Shown one piece after another: positions 45,901 through 55,095 of a DNA stretch of 64,000 nucleotides. The position numbers were made by a program, and so were the translations under genes. The DNA comes from Bryobacteraceae bacterium (lineage in GTDB: Bacteria > Acidobacteriota > Terriglobia > Bryobacterales > Bryobacteraceae): NCBI GenBank assembly GCA_026002855.1, contig BPGD01000001.1:434001-498000 (forward strand), given 5' to 3'. Below the pieces are notes generated by a model, which saw nothing but the letters and a program-made list of their open reading frames with translations, was not told the DNA's origin and did no database searches. Numbering within the stretch: the first letter of the stretch is position 1; each line of letters begins with the position of its first letter.

Positions 45901-47040
45901 ATGCCTGGCGACCGGTATGAACTTCGAATTCCCCTGCGGCGCCTGCTCACCGGAATGATGCTCACGGTGATCCCGATCTGCGCCATCGGCATCATCGTGG
46001 TCAGCCGCGCCGGGCAGTCGCTGGATCGCCATTGGGGCCAATACTTCCGCACCATCGCCCAGTTCACTGCAAGCGAAGTGGCCATGTTTTTCCACGAGCG
46101 GATCCTTGCCGTCGGCACGCTCGCCGCGGATCCTCTCCTCGTGGATGCCGTCAGACAGGCCAACGCCCGCTACACCGGACTCTCGGAACAGGCCATCAGC
46201 GAACGCATCAGCCAGATTGAACGCGAGTGGAACACGCCGAAGGGCGAAATCCACGCCCGCCCCATCCTTTCGAATGCCGCTTCGCGCCTGCTGGTGCGGT
46301 GGCGCGACCGGGACCGCCGCTTCCTGCGGCTCACTCTGACCGACAGGCAGGGCGCCGTGGTCGCAGCCACCCACAAGACACTGGATTATTACCAGGCGGA
46401 CGAAGACTTCTGGCAGGCCATCTACGCCCAGGGCCGCGGCGCCGTGCACATTACCGACATCCTTTACGACGATGTGACCAAGTCGTACTATGTCGGCCTT
46501 GGCGTGCCGGTGACGGACGAGGAGACCAACACTCTCATTGGCGCGCTGGACGCCCTCATCGAAGTTTCCAGCATCTTCCCGCTGCTGCACCGCCTCGACC
46601 TCGGGCCCACGGCGCGGATGCTGCTGGTCAAGGCCGACGGCACAGTGATCCACGCTCCGAACATTTCGCTTTCGATGAACGTGAAGTCCCCCGAATTCAC
46701 CGCCGCGCGGGAGTCCATGGCCGCTGGGCCGTCGCGCTGGCCTGGTTATGTGATCGCCCCGCTGCCGGGCGGTGAACTGACCGTGATCGGCTACGCCAGT
46801 CCAGGCCTTCAGGAGTCCTTCCCCAACCTGAACTGGACGGTTCTCGTCGCCCAGAGCGCCCGGGAAGCGTTTGCCCCGACGCAGGGCGTGCTGCGCCTCC
46901 TCTATCTGATGATCCTTGCCGGGCTCGCCGCGGTGACGCTGCTGGCGATGTATTTCGCCGTCCACCGGCGGCGCGAATACACGCACCTGGCCGAGGAAGC
47001 CGAGAAGCCAGAGGAGCAGCCCCGCAGCGCGGACGCCTGA
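45901..47040 (+). CDS. Double-Cache-type sensor protein lacking an output domain
   Basis: 379 residues. A first membrane helix at ~15-36 (LLTGMMLTVIPICAIGIIVV) is followed by a ~290-residue extracytoplasmic region with PAS-like Cache features (LTLTDRQGAVVAATHKTLDY; GRGAVHITDILYDDVTKSYY; GLGVPVTDEETNTLIGALDA; LNWTVLVAQSAREAF) and a second helix (LLYLMILAGLAAVTLLAMYF). The cytoplasmic tail is only ~30 residues, so no HAMP, kinase, GGDEF or chemoreceptor domain exists. The start is fixed by GGGAGG seven bases upstream of ATG 45901. It may signal through a separate partner or act as a ligand-binding regulator. Confidence 0.8.
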   Translation: MPGDRYELRIPLRRLLTGMMLTVIPICAIGIIVVSRAGQSLDRHWGQYFRTIAQFTASEVAMFFHERILAVGTLAADPLLVDAVRQANARYTGLSEQAISERISQIEREWNTPKGEIHARPILSNAASRLLVRWRDRDRRFLRLTLTDRQGAVVAATHKTLDYYQADEDFWQAIYAQGRGAVHITDILYDDVTKSYYVGLGVPVTDEETNTLIGALDALIEVSSIFPLLHRLDLGPTARMLLVKADGTVIHAPNISLSMNVKSPEFTAARESMAAGPSRWPGYVIAPLPGGELTVIGYASPGLQESFPNLNWTVLVAQSAREAFAPTQGVLRLLYLMILAGLAAVTLLAMYFAVHRRREYTHLAEEAEKPEEQPRSADA

Positions 47041-47058
47041 CGTGGCCCTGCGGGGCCT

Positions 47059-48150
47059 TCACTGCAGCTTGCCGCGCGCTGCCACGCGCCATTCGGCCGC
47101 CACCTCGGCGCCGCGGACGCCGTAGACGCGCTCGTGCAGGTTCATGACCACGCAGATGTGGTTGGGCACGATCCGCAGCCGGTCGCCGACGCGGATGGCG
47201 GCCGCGTCGCCATTGCGCCCGATGAAGCCGTGCTCCTCGTTCATCCTGTGGAAGCGCAGCCGCGGATGGCCAACCACCTCGCCGAAGGTAACCTCGGCCG
47301 ATGAGGCCGGCCGGTCAGAGGAAAAAGTCTTCGAGCCGCCGTCCACGATGATCCGGTCCGGCGAGGTGCTCACCACCGTCACCAGAACCGTAGCGGCGCA
47401 GTCCTCCGGCGTGCAGGCGCCCGAAAGCACCGTGTTCCGGTCGTTGAAGATATACGTGCCCGGCCGGATCTCGTTCAGCTCCGGCAGCGTGTGGGACTCC
47501 CACAACAGTGGCGTCGAGCCGCCGCTGACGATCTCCGGCTTCAGCCCGCGCGCGGCCAGCAGGCTCACCGTCGACCACAGCGCCTCGCGGAGCGACCCAA
47601 GCTGCGCGCGCCCCGCCTCGTCCAGCGTCTTGATATGGCCCGGATAAAAGGCGATGCCACGCCACCGGAGCCCGTCGAGCTTCAATAGCTCGCGCACCAG
47701 CTCCACGACGGGCTCGCCCGGTGGCACGCCCACGCGCCGCAGTCCCACGTCCATCTCGGCCAACACGCCGATTTCGACGCCCGCCGCCCGTGCCGCCTCG
47801 GCGATGGGCCTGGCGGCGTCGACGCTGTCCAGCGCGAGCGTCACCGCAGTATGTTTCGCCAGCTCCAGAAGCCGCGCAATCTTCGGCCCGCCGACCACCG
47901 GATAGGCAATCAGCAGCTCCGGCGGTTCGCAGGCGAGCATGGCCAGCGCCTCGGTCGTCTTGGCGCAGGTGATCCCGCTTGCGCCGAGCTCGAGCTGACG
48001 CCGCGCCAGTTCAACGATCTTGTGAGTCTTGATGTGCGGCCTCAGGCGCAGCCCGTGCTCGCGCGCATACTGAGCGGCGCGGACCAGGTTGCGCTCCATC
48101 ACGTCCAGGTCGATCAGGACAGCAGGGGTATCCAGGTCTTCGATGCGCAT
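47059..48150 (-). CDS. D-threonine aldolase-like PLP enzyme
   Basis: 363 residues of the DSD1/D-threonine aldolase fold (alanine-racemase-type barrel). The PLP lysine is K41 in RPHIKTHK. Barrel strands include LDTPAVLIDLDVMERNL, ITCAKTTEALAML and EIVSGGSTPLLWES. The C-terminal beta domain has the expected His/Cys metal ligands in EEHGFIGRNG and VPNHICVVMNLHE. The family cleaves D-beta-hydroxy amino acids to glycine and an aldehyde, or deaminates D-serine-type substrates. The exact substrate is not decided by sequence. It ends 18 bases from the Cache gene, convergently. Confidence 0.87.
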   Translation of the reverse strand: MRIEDLDTPAVLIDLDVMERNLVRAAQYAREHGLRLRPHIKTHKIVELARRQLELGASGITCAKTTEALAMLACEPPELLIAYPVVGGPKIARLLELAKHTAVTLALDSVDAARPIAEAARAAGVEIGVLAEMDVGLRRVGVPPGEPVVELVRELLKLDGLRWRGIAFYPGHIKTLDEAGRAQLGSLREALWSTVSLLAARGLKPEIVSGGSTPLLWESHTLPELNEIRPGTYIFNDRNTVLSGACTPEDCAATVLVTVVSTSPDRIIVDGGSKTFSSDRPASSAEVTFGEVVGHPRLRFHRMNEEHGFIGRNGDAAAIRVGDRLRIVPNHICVVMNLHERVYGVRGAEVAAEWRVAARGKLQ

Positions 48151-48159
48151 CGGATCCGT

Positions 48160-48864
48160 CTATTTTTTTGCTTTGGTGGCGTCGGTGAAACGGATATGCA
48201 GCCGCGGCGGCGCCTTGCGGTAGACAAGCTCGAGGTCCTTCGCGCGCACCTTGCCCTCGATGAGAAAATAGAGCAGCCCCGTGCGCGGCCCCTCCAGCCG
48301 CCCGCCCGCGAGCTTCTTCGCCTCGAGCGCGTCCAGGAGCGGGTTGGACTTTTTCTCGCGGGTTTCTTCGACGCTCGCCACCGCCTCGCTCGTGTCCGCC
48401 GTCGCGGTGCCCACGTTTGGCGACTGCCCTGGCATCGGAATGCCGCGAGGCGGGCCGCCGGTGGGCGAGCCGCCCGGAATCCCCGGCACGCCCCACGGCA
48501 CGCGCCGCTCTTCGGCCATGCCCGTTCCCTGGGTGCCGCCGCGCGAGCTGATCACCATCACCGCTGATCCTGCGATCTGCGCCGGGTCAAGCGGGCGCGA
48601 CCGCTGCCCGTCCCGGTCCGAGCGCAAGAGAAAATCATCGAGGTCCAGCTCGAGTGCCGTGCCTGGCGCCGGCGTTACCGTCACCTCGACGAGGACGATG
48701 CTCGGCCCCGGGTCCTGGCCCAGCGCGGCCTTCATCTGGTCCCGGTCGATGTAAGCACGCGCGTCGATGGCGACCTTCGCGTCCGCGGCCCTGCCGCGCC
48801 ACTCGGCGCGGTCGGCGCCATGCAACAGCAGTCCACTCAACACGGCCAGCGCCAGAACTCTCAT
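48160..48864 (-). CDS. Unknown exported protein with Pro/Gly-rich centre
   Basis: 234 residues from MRVLALAVLSGLLLHGADRA, a plausible signal peptide. The N-terminal half reads like a beta-rich domain (GPSIVLVEVTVTPAPGTALE, DLDDFLLRSDRDGQRSRPL), followed by a low-complexity Gly/Pro stretch (GVPGIPGGSPTGGPPRGIP) and a short C-terminal domain (GLLYFLIEGKVRAKDLELVY). I recognise the pattern as a recurring acidobacterial hypothetical but not a named family. It is the upstream neighbour of the aldolase on the same strand with a 9-base gap, so they may be co-transcribed. Confidence 0.7.
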   Translation of the reverse strand: MRVLALAVLSGLLLHGADRAEWRGRAADAKVAIDARAYIDRDQMKAALGQDPGPSIVLVEVTVTPAPGTALELDLDDFLLRSDRDGQRSRPLDPAQIAGSAVMVISSRGGTQGTGMAEERRVPWGVPGIPGGSPTGGPPRGIPMPGQSPNVGTATADTSEAVASVEETREKKSNPLLDALEAKKLAGGRLEGPRTGLLYFLIEGKVRAKDLELVYRKAPPRLHIRFTDATKAKK

Positions 48865-48988
48865 CGTACGCCCCTGACTCCACCTTACACCCGGACCGCG
48901 GACAAAGATACCCAATTCACGCACGCGCCATCCGCGCCTGCGGTATGATGCCATCCGTCATCTCTCGCTCGAAGGAGGATTCGCCGTC

Positions 48989-50125
48989 ATGCCACGCGTC
49001 GAACGAAGAGGATTTTTCCGCTCCGCCCTGGCGGCCCTGGGCCTCGGCGCCGCGCCGCGCGCCGCCGCCCAGCCGCCGGCGCCGCCGTCCGATCCCATCG
49101 CCGCCGGCATTCTGCCCGCCTACTGCCGCGCCCAGAACTACCGGTCTCTCAAACAGAGCAGCCACGACCCCACCGGCGGCAACAGCGACCGCTGGCCCAT
49201 TCCACCCGGCCAGGAGATTGAAATCTTCCGTCAGGAGGGCCCGGGCGCCATCACCCACATCTGGTTCACCATCGCCGCCCAGAGTGTGCATCATCTCAAG
49301 GAGCTCGTGCTGCGCGCCTGGTGGGACGGCGCGCGACGGCCCAGTATCGAGACGCCCATCGGCGACTTCTTCGGCCTCAACCTGGGCGACTACGTTCTCT
49401 ACGAAAGCGCCTATCTGTCGTGCTCGCCCGGCCGGTCGCTGAACTGCTACTTCGTCATGCCTTACCGAACCAGCGCGCGCATGACGGTAACCAACGAAGG
49501 TTCGCGCGAGGTCAGCAGTTTCTATTCGAACATCGACTTCATGCGCGTGCCCGCGCTGCCGGCCGACACACTCTACTTTCACGCCCAGTACCGCCAGGCC
49601 GTTCCCAACACCGCCGTCAAGGGCGCCGACGGAAAAACGCCGCCGAATCCCGACGGCCGCTCCAACTACGTCTACGTGGAGACGCGCGGCCGCGGCCACC
49701 TGATGGGCGTCACGCTGGGAGTCATCCAGAACAGCGAATACTGGATGGGCGAAGGCGACGACATGATCTTCATCGATGATGAGACCCGTCCCCTCATCAT
49801 TGGCACCGGCAGCGAAGACTATTTCCTGGGGAGCTGGAATTTCGGCGGACGCGACAACGCCCGGCCGTTCTCTTACGCGCAATGCGGCGCCCCGCTGATC
49901 CAGAGCCCGGAACGTACCGGCGGCCGTTATTGCTGCTACCGCTTCCACGGCGACAACCCGGTCACGTTCACGCGATACCTGAAGCACACGATGGAGCACG
50001 GCCACGGCAACGACCGCGCGGACAACTACTATAGCTGCGCCTACTGGTACCAGGACCGCCCGGCCACGGATTTTCCGCCGCTGCCGCCAGCCGCGCAGCG
50101 GATCCCGCGCGTCATTCCGGCCTGA
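48989..50125 (+). CDS. DUF2961 (GH172-like) exported protein
   Basis: 378 residues. The Tat-type signal ERRGFFRSALAALGLG is followed by the DUF2961 double jelly-roll pattern: GPGAITHIWFTIAA, TPIGDFFGLNLGDY, SLNCYFVMPYRTSARMTVTN, and the very conserved IIGTGSEDYFLGSWNFGG. Members include alpha-fructofuranosidases and arabinofuranosidases of family GH172. Conserved acidic residues in GTGSEDYF are candidates for catalysis. It probably acts on extracellular glycans in the periplasm or outside. It stands alone. Confidence 0.9.
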   Translation: MPRVERRGFFRSALAALGLGAAPRAAAQPPAPPSDPIAAGILPAYCRAQNYRSLKQSSHDPTGGNSDRWPIPPGQEIEIFRQEGPGAITHIWFTIAAQSVHHLKELVLRAWWDGARRPSIETPIGDFFGLNLGDYVLYESAYLSCSPGRSLNCYFVMPYRTSARMTVTNEGSREVSSFYSNIDFMRVPALPADTLYFHAQYRQAVPNTAVKGADGKTPPNPDGRSNYVYVETRGRGHLMGVTLGVIQNSEYWMGEGDDMIFIDDETRPLIIGTGSEDYFLGSWNFGGRDNARPFSYAQCGAPLIQSPERTGGRYCCYRFHGDNPVTFTRYLKHTMEHGHGNDRADNYYSCAYWYQDRPATDFPPLPPAAQRIPRVIPA

Positions 50126-50146
50126 GGCAGCGCCGCGCCGGCGCCT

Positions 50147-50938
50147 TCAGTGCGGCAGGATGCCCGCCCGCGCGCTGACGATGCCGCGCAGGTCTTTCCA
50201 GGGGGCGAGGAGCGTCGTCGGGCCGAACTTCGGCGGCGCCGCCTCCCCCGGGTTGAAGTGCAGCACGAGGCCGCGCGCGGTGAAGCCCCAGTGGCGCGGG
50301 AGCGCGAACCGGTCGTCGGCGAAGGTGAAGCCGGCCTCCGAGAGCCGTTTTTCGGCGCCAATCTGCCGCTGCTGGCGGAATTGCCACTCGGCCAGCTTTC
50401 TCAGATCTTCCATCCCGTTCGGCTCGAGCAACGAGGCCAGTTCGACGGCGAGGCCCGTCTCGGGCGAAAGGTTCAGAAACTCGCGGGTTGACTCAGGCTC
50501 CGTTCCCCCGCGGAATTCGTCTCTGCGGATGTCGAGGGTGAGCAGCGTGCGCGAGGAAAAGGCCACTTCCGCCACGCGGCGCGCAAAGTACGTGATGCCG
50601 GAGCCGGGAAATTCCGCGTGAAAGCGCTGGTAGTCGGCGATCCACTGCTCAGCCTCGGCCTCGAATCCCCGCGGCGCCTCCACCGGCTGAAGCGCCGCCA
50701 GGATCGCGGCGTTGATCCGCGCCCGCGCTTGCGCCGCTCCTCCGGCAACGGCCTCCGGCCAGGCCACGTGGAAGGAGACGCACGGCTCGGGCCTTTTGGC
50801 CGGATCGCCGCAGCCCGGAAGCGTCCGCTCGAAACGGCGCGTCTCAAACCGCAACGCCGCGGGCTCGAGCGCAGGCTCGCGCCGGCACGAGCCGCAGAGC
50901 ACGGCACACAGGGCCGCGAGATGCCATTTCCAGCGCAT
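50147..50938 (-). CDS. DUF3298-type lipoprotein
   Basis: 263 residues. A lipoprotein signal is visible: hydrophobic core LAALCAVL then the lipobox C-G-S-C (Cys18). The C-terminal half shows the DUF3298/RsiV-like pattern LLTLDIRRDEFRGGTEPEST, then a late LPRHWGFTARGLVLHFNPGE (typical xxFxxxGLxxxFxPYE form). The RsiV family includes anti-sigma factors and lysozyme-binding proteins, but this copy is a stand-alone lipoprotein. Its function is not defined. Confidence 0.75.
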   Translation of the reverse strand: MRWKWHLAALCAVLCGSCRREPALEPAALRFETRRFERTLPGCGDPAKRPEPCVSFHVAWPEAVAGGAAQARARINAAILAALQPVEAPRGFEAEAEQWIADYQRFHAEFPGSGITYFARRVAEVAFSSRTLLTLDIRRDEFRGGTEPESTREFLNLSPETGLAVELASLLEPNGMEDLRKLAEWQFRQQRQIGAEKRLSEAGFTFADDRFALPRHWGFTARGLVLHFNPGEAAPPKFGPTTLLAPWKDLRGIVSARAGILPH

Positions 50939-51017
50939 CAGCAGAGAAAACGGGAGCGGAGCTCCGACAGCCGCTCCCGTTGTTCGATTCTACCCGCGGC
51001 GGACGCCTGGCGGCGCG

Positions 51018-51614
51018 CTACTTCTTTGCGGCCTGCCGCACGCCCTCGACGTCAATCGTGATCGTCACCTCATCGCCCACCACCACGCCACCGGTTTCGA
51101 GCGCGGCGTTCCAGGTGAGGCCGAAGTCCTTGCGGTTGATCTTCGTCGTCGCCGTTGCGCCACGCCGCAGATTGCCCCACGGGTCGCGCACCTCCGGCGA
51201 GGGACCTTCGACGTTCAACACCACCTCCCGGGTGACGCCGTGGATCGTCAGGTCGCCGGTCACGGCCAGCCCGTCGGCCGTCTTCCGGGCGCTCTTCGAG
51301 CGGAAGGTGATCTTCGGATACTTCGCCACGTCGAAGAAGTCCGGGCTTTTGAGGTGCTCATCCCGCTTCGGCTCGCCCGTGTTGATGGACGCCGCGTCAA
51401 TCACGGCCTCAATGCGGATGGCTGCGGGATTTTTCTCGTCGTATTCGACCCAGCCTTCGATTTTTGTGAATTCCCCGCGAACCGTGCTGACCATCAGGTG
51501 CCGCACCGCGAACTGCGCCTTCGAATGCGCGCCGTCGATCGCATACCGCTCAGCCAGCAGCGCCGGGGCGGCGGCAAGCATCATCGCGAAACAGCCAATG
51601 GTTCTTAGCATCAT
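51018..51614 (-). CDS. YceI-family periplasmic lipocalin-like protein
   Basis: 198 residues. A signal peptide (FAMMLAAAPALLA) is followed by the YceI fold: YAIDGAHSKAQFAVRHLMVS, VRGEFTKIEGWVEYDEKNP, KRDEHLKSPDFFDVAKYPKI and LTIHGVTREVVLNVEG. YceI proteins bind isoprenoid-type lipids in a beta barrel. It overlaps the end of the MarR gene by four bases (ATGA), so the two are co-transcribed and the regulator probably controls it. Confidence 0.92.
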   Translation of the reverse strand: MMLRTIGCFAMMLAAAPALLAERYAIDGAHSKAQFAVRHLMVSTVRGEFTKIEGWVEYDEKNPAAIRIEAVIDAASINTGEPKRDEHLKSPDFFDVAKYPKITFRSKSARKTADGLAVTGDLTIHGVTREVVLNVEGPSPEVRDPWGNLRRGATATTKINRKDFGLTWNAALETGGVVVGDEVTITIDVEGVRQAAKK

Positions 51615-52144
51615 CCCTCTTGTGCTCCTCGTGACGTCCTCTCTTTTTGTGTGGTGTCAGGCGGCGTCTCCATCGCCTCCCGCGCGCGGTCCAGCAGGCG
51701 GATGAGCGTCCTCGTCTCGGCCGCCGTCCAGGCGGCCGCCAGCCGCTGTTCGGGGCCGGTGATGAGCGGGTCGAGCCGTTCGAGAAGCCGCAGGCCGGCC
51801 GGGGTGATCCGGCACAGCACCTGCCGCCGGTCCTGCCGGCAGCGCTCCCGCCGGATGAGCCGCTTGGCTTCCAGCCGGTCGAGCAGCCGAGTCATTCCGG
51901 GCGTCTCCTCGATCAGCCGCTCGCCGATGGCCAGCGTCGGCATCGCCTCGCCGCCCGCCCCGCGGAGGATCCGCAGCACGTTGTACTGCTGCGGGGTGAT
52001 GCCGTGGGGAGCCAGCAGCTCAGCCACCGCGCGCCGGAAACAGTCCGCCGTCTTCAGCACGGCGAGAAAGCCCTCGTGCCAGACGCTGCGGAAGGGACGC
52101 GACTGCCGGATCTCGCGCTGAAGCCGGCTGGAGGTTGCCGCCAT
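51611..52144 (-). CDS. MarR-family transcriptional regulator
   Basis: 177 residues. The winged-helix pattern is clear: ITPQQYNVLRILRGAGGEAM, LAIGERLIEETPGMTRLLDR, then LEAKRLIRRERCRQDRRQVL with the wing and ITPAGLRLLERLDP. It is translationally coupled to yceI. A dyad at 52154-52164 lies just before the start codon and may be its own operator. Confidence 0.92.
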   Translation of the reverse strand: MAATSSRLQREIRQSRPFRSVWHEGFLAVLKTADCFRRAVAELLAPHGITPQQYNVLRILRGAGGEAMPTLAIGERLIEETPGMTRLLDRLEAKRLIRRERCRQDRRQVLCRITPAGLRLLERLDPLITGPEQRLAAAWTAAETRTLIRLLDRAREAMETPPDTTQKERTSRGAQEG

Positions 52145-52153
52145 GGTTTTAGC

Positions 52154-52164
52154 TTATCGGATAA
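52154..52164. promoter_or_regulatory. TTATC-G-GATAA dyad, candidate MarR operator
   Basis: A perfect five-base dyad with a one-base centre, 10 bases upstream of the marR start. MarR regulators commonly bind AT-rich dyads over their own promoters. The dyad is short, so autoregulation is an inference. Confidence 0.4.
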
Positions 52165-52224
52165 ATGATGATTGGTCAAATATTGGGGCCACGGAACCTG
52201 ACGTGTTGCCCGTTTTACCGGTGA

Positions 52225-52785
52225 TCAGACGCTTTCGGCCGGCAGCCGCCTCGCCGGCAGCCGCTTCTTCCACATCTCCCGCAGCCGCTCGTAGGCTTCG
52301 CCAAAGTCGTCGCGCAACTGGCGCGGGCACAGCGAGACGGCCACCTGCGCGCCCTCCAGCAGGTACGGCGCCGCCCGCGAGCCGGCCAGCGCGTCGCGCA
52401 GCAGCCCCACCGGGAAGGCGGAAAACACCAACACCAGGATCACCCCGGTCATGGCCGCCTTCAACACTCCGGCCGCGAGTCCCAGCAGCCGGTCCAGCCA
52501 CCCCAGCCCCGTCCACCGGAACAGCTTCGCGCACACCCATCCGGCCAGCGCCCCCAGCGCCTGCACGCAGATCAGGATCAGAAGAAAGGCCGCCACATGC
52601 GCCACCGGCCTGGAACGGATGTACGGCGCCAGATAGGACGCCACCGAGCCATAAAACCAGGCCGCCGCCACAAGCCCCGTCACCAGCGCCGCCATGCCGA
52701 TCATCACCCGCGCAAAGCCCAGCCGCACGCCTTCGATGACCGAGCCGACAAGCACCAGCCCCAGCAGAACGTCAAACCAGTTCAT
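52225..52785 (-). CDS. CvpA-family membrane protein
   Basis: 186 residues with four hydrophobic segments and the family start [20 protein letters not shown], followed by [20 protein letters not shown], the [15 protein letters not shown] segment and [20 protein letters not shown]. CvpA proteins are linked to purine metabolism loci and envelope stress. The start overlaps the purC stop by four bases, matching the recurring purine-CvpA association. The C-terminal ~45 residues are soluble. Confidence 0.88.
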   Translation of the reverse strand: MNWFDVLLGLVLVGSVIEGVRLGFARVMIGMAALVTGLVAAAWFYGSVASYLAPYIRSRPVAHVAAFLLILICVQALGALAGWVCAKLFRWTGLGWLDRLLGLAAGVLKAAMTGVILVLVFSAFPVGLLRDALAGSRAAPYLLEGAQVAVSLCPRQLRDDFGEAYERLREMWKKRLPARRLPAESV

Positions 52786-53669
52786 AGCGTCCGGCCCGTG
52801 AGCCGCCGGTAGGCTTCATGGTATTTCTCCGCCGTTTTCTCGATGACGTCGGGCGGCAGGTGCGGGGCCGGCGGCGTCTTGTCCCAGGCGAGCGATTCCA
52901 GATAGTCGCGCACGTACTGTTTGTCGAAGGAGGGCTGCGGCTTGCCCGGCTCGTAGCGGTCGGCCGGCCAGAAGCGCGACGAATCCGGCGTCAGCACCTC
53001 GTCGGCGAGGATCAGCGTGTCGCCCAGCCAGCCGAACTCGAATTTCGTGTCCGCCAGCAGGATGCCGCGGCTTTCGGCGTACCCGGCGGCCCTGCGGTAG
53101 ATGGTCAGCGTCAGCTCCCGCAGGCGCGCCGCCGTCTCCCGGCCGGTCATCGATTCCACCTTCGAATACGGGATGTTTTCATCGTGGCCTGATTTGGCCT
53201 TGTGGGCGGGCGTAAAGATCGGCTCGGGCAGCCGGTCGCACTCGCGCAACCCGGCCGGCAACGGGATGCCGCACACGGTGCCCTGGGCCTTGTACTCCTT
53301 CCAGCCGGAACCGGCCAGATAGCCGCGCGCCACGCATTCGACATCGATCATCCGCGCCTTGCGCACCAGCATGGAACGGCCTTCGAGCTGGTCCCGCCAC
53401 GCGCGCAGCGGCTCGGGGTATTCATCGACGTTGGCCGTCACCAGGTGATTGGGAACGAGGCCGCCGAGAAAGTCGAACCAGAACAGCGATAGCTGTGTGA
53501 GCACGCGGCCCTTGCCGGGGATGGGATCCGGCAGGACGACGTCGAAGGCCGACAGCCGGTCGGTTGCCACCAGCAGCAGCCGGTCCTCGCCCACGGCATA
53601 GATGTCGCGCACTTTCCCTCGCGCCACCAGCGGCACGACGGGAATTGATGACTCATACAGGGTGCTCAT
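52782..53669 (-). CDS. purC: SAICAR synthetase
   Basis: 295 residues. Phosphoribosylaminoimidazole-succinocarboxamide synthase of purine synthesis (ATP-dependent joining of aspartate to CAIR). Family blocks are present: [83 protein letters not shown] and [12 protein letters not shown]. The length is that of the long (eukaryote-like) form. The start overlaps the hemerythrin gene stop by ATGA, and the stop overlaps cvpA. It is the middle gene of a three-gene coupled operon. Confidence 0.97.
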   Translation of the reverse strand: MSTLYESSIPVVPLVARGKVRDIYAVGEDRLLLVATDRLSAFDVVLPDPIPGKGRVLTQLSLFWFDFLGGLVPNHLVTANVDEYPEPLRAWRDQLEGRSMLVRKARMIDVECVARGYLAGSGWKEYKAQGTVCGIPLPAGLRECDRLPEPIFTPAHKAKSGHDENIPYSKVESMTGRETAARLRELTLTIYRRAAGYAESRGILLADTKFEFGWLGDTLILADEVLTPDSSRFWPADRYEPGKPQPSFDKQYVRDYLESLAWDKTPPAPHLPPDVIEKTAEKYHEAYRRLTGRTL

Positions 53670-54130
53670 TCCTTGTTGCCTCGATTCGCGCAGACCGGCC
53701 CGCCGGCGGCGGCCAGCCGCGCGCCGAGCTCCTTGAGCGCCTCCGCACCGAGCCTGGCCTGGATCTGTTCGAACAATTCATTCTCCTCCATTCGCACATG
53801 GTCCCGTAGCAGCGCGGTGAAGGAGCGCAACGCTTCCTCGCCGGGCGCATCGGCGAGCGCGGCCACGCGCCGTGCGAGTTCCAGGTGGTCTTCCCGCACG
53901 CGATGGCATAGCGGTTGCAGCGCCGCGTCGACCTCAATGGCTGGCAGCAGGACCTGCTCTTCCGCGTCAAAGTGCGGCCGCAGGTCGCGCCGGAACGCTT
54001 CGCGGATTTCGCCGGCCAGTTCACCGCAGCTCTTCGTGCCCTCATGCAGCGCCCGCTCCACGAGCACGCAGAGCGCCAGCGCGTGGTGGTGTTCGCGCGA
54101 CAGCGGTTGCAGGGCAGGATGTCGCATCAT
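53666..54130 (-). CDS. Hemerythrin-domain protein
   Basis: 154 residues. The four-helix hemerythrin pattern has histidine and acidic ligands in [38 protein letters not shown] and [16 protein letters not shown]. These would bind a di-iron centre for O2 or NO sensing or repair. The ATG at 54130 (or 54127, adjacent Met codons) has GGGGAGG upstream. It is coupled to purC by ATGA, an unusual pairing. The reason is not evident. Confidence 0.88.
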   Translation of the reverse strand: MMRHPALQPLSREHHHALALCVLVERALHEGTKSCGELAGEIREAFRRDLRPHFDAEEQVLLPAIEVDAALQPLCHRVREDHLELARRVAALADAPGEEALRSFTALLRDHVRMEENELFEQIQARLGAEALKELGARLAAAGGPVCANRGNKE

Positions 54131-54199
54131 GGAACGCCGTTTCCGCCTCCCCTCTTCGTAACAGCTTCCCGCGGTGCGCGCAAGCGGGCCCGGCACGCT

Positions 54200-54997
54200 T
54201 CAGGCGCGTCCGCGAGCGCAAAGGAGGCGCGCGGCCAGCCGGAGCGCTGCCGCCGCCGGCACGGTGAAGGTTTCCTGCGGCGCGCGGGCGGACAGGCCAG
54301 CCGCGTTTATCGGCAGGGGAATCGCCATCCATGGTCCCTGAAACTCTTCGCCCGCCACGGCCGCCGGGCGCCCGTCCGTGATGAGCAGCGTGCAGATCTC
54401 GGGCCGGAGGTTGAGCAGGTTCACGGCGACGCCCGTCAGTTGCAGCGCGCCCGGCTCCAGCGCCAGCCCGGTCTCTTCGAGCAGTTCGCGCCGCACGTTC
54501 TCCGTCACCGAGAATGGCGGCGCGAACATTCCGGAGGGCGCGACATGGATCTGGCCGGCGCGTTCGGGCATCGACTTGGGCTGCGCCCGCCCGGCAAGCG
54601 CCATCCACGTTCCTCCTTCGCGCCACGCGACCACGGTGGAAATTCCGATGCCGGCCGTACGGCCCGCGCCATCGTGCCAGAGCGGATGCGGAGGCTGCGT
54701 GTTCCGATAACGGCCTTCCCGCTCGAGCCGCTCGCAGGTGTTCATTGAGTCGAAGTACCACCCGGGCCGGCAGTCGAGCATGAGGCGTGGCCGGAGCCGG
54801 AGCCGGAGCATGGCGTAAATCGGCCCGTTGAACAAGTCTCTGCCGCGGAAGACCGGATGCAGCGCCGCGGGCGGCGGCAGCGCGCCTTCCAGCCGTCCGA
54901 GAACGGACTCCGGATCCTGCCACTGATCGGGCGGCGCCGGATAGAGCGCCGCGCGAATCGCCTGGCCGAAGAGTTGGAAGCCGGTTCGCCGCGACAT
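54200..54997 (-). CDS. NUDIX-domain protein with N-terminal extension
   Basis: 265 residues from MSRRTGFQLFGQ. The frame is open for another 135 codons upstream, but that part is low-complexity and overlaps the divergent gene. A Nudix-box core RRELLEETGL is present, and the full box seems irregular because the glycine is in SGMFAPPFSVTEN, further away than in the consensus G-x5-E. So hydrolase activity may be altered. The N-terminal ~100 residues (YFDSMNTCERLEREGRYRNT) resemble those of unassigned NUDIX-like proteins. Function unknown. Confidence 0.7.
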   Translation of the reverse strand: MSRRTGFQLFGQAIRAALYPAPPDQWQDPESVLGRLEGALPPPAALHPVFRGRDLFNGPIYAMLRLRLRPRLMLDCRPGWYFDSMNTCERLEREGRYRNTQPPHPLWHDGAGRTAGIGISTVVAWREGGTWMALAGRAQPKSMPERAGQIHVAPSGMFAPPFSVTENVRRELLEETGLALEPGALQLTGVAVNLLNLRPEICTLLITDGRPAAVAGEEFQGPWMAIPLPINAAGLSARAPQETFTVPAAAALRLAARLLCARGRA

Positions 54998-55095
54998 TTC
55001 TTTCAGGGTGCCGCAGTTCGAGCACGGTCTGCTGATTTTCACTGCTGGCGGACTCAACTTCCCACCGGCCTCTGCCGATGGGAAGAGCGTAGGCG

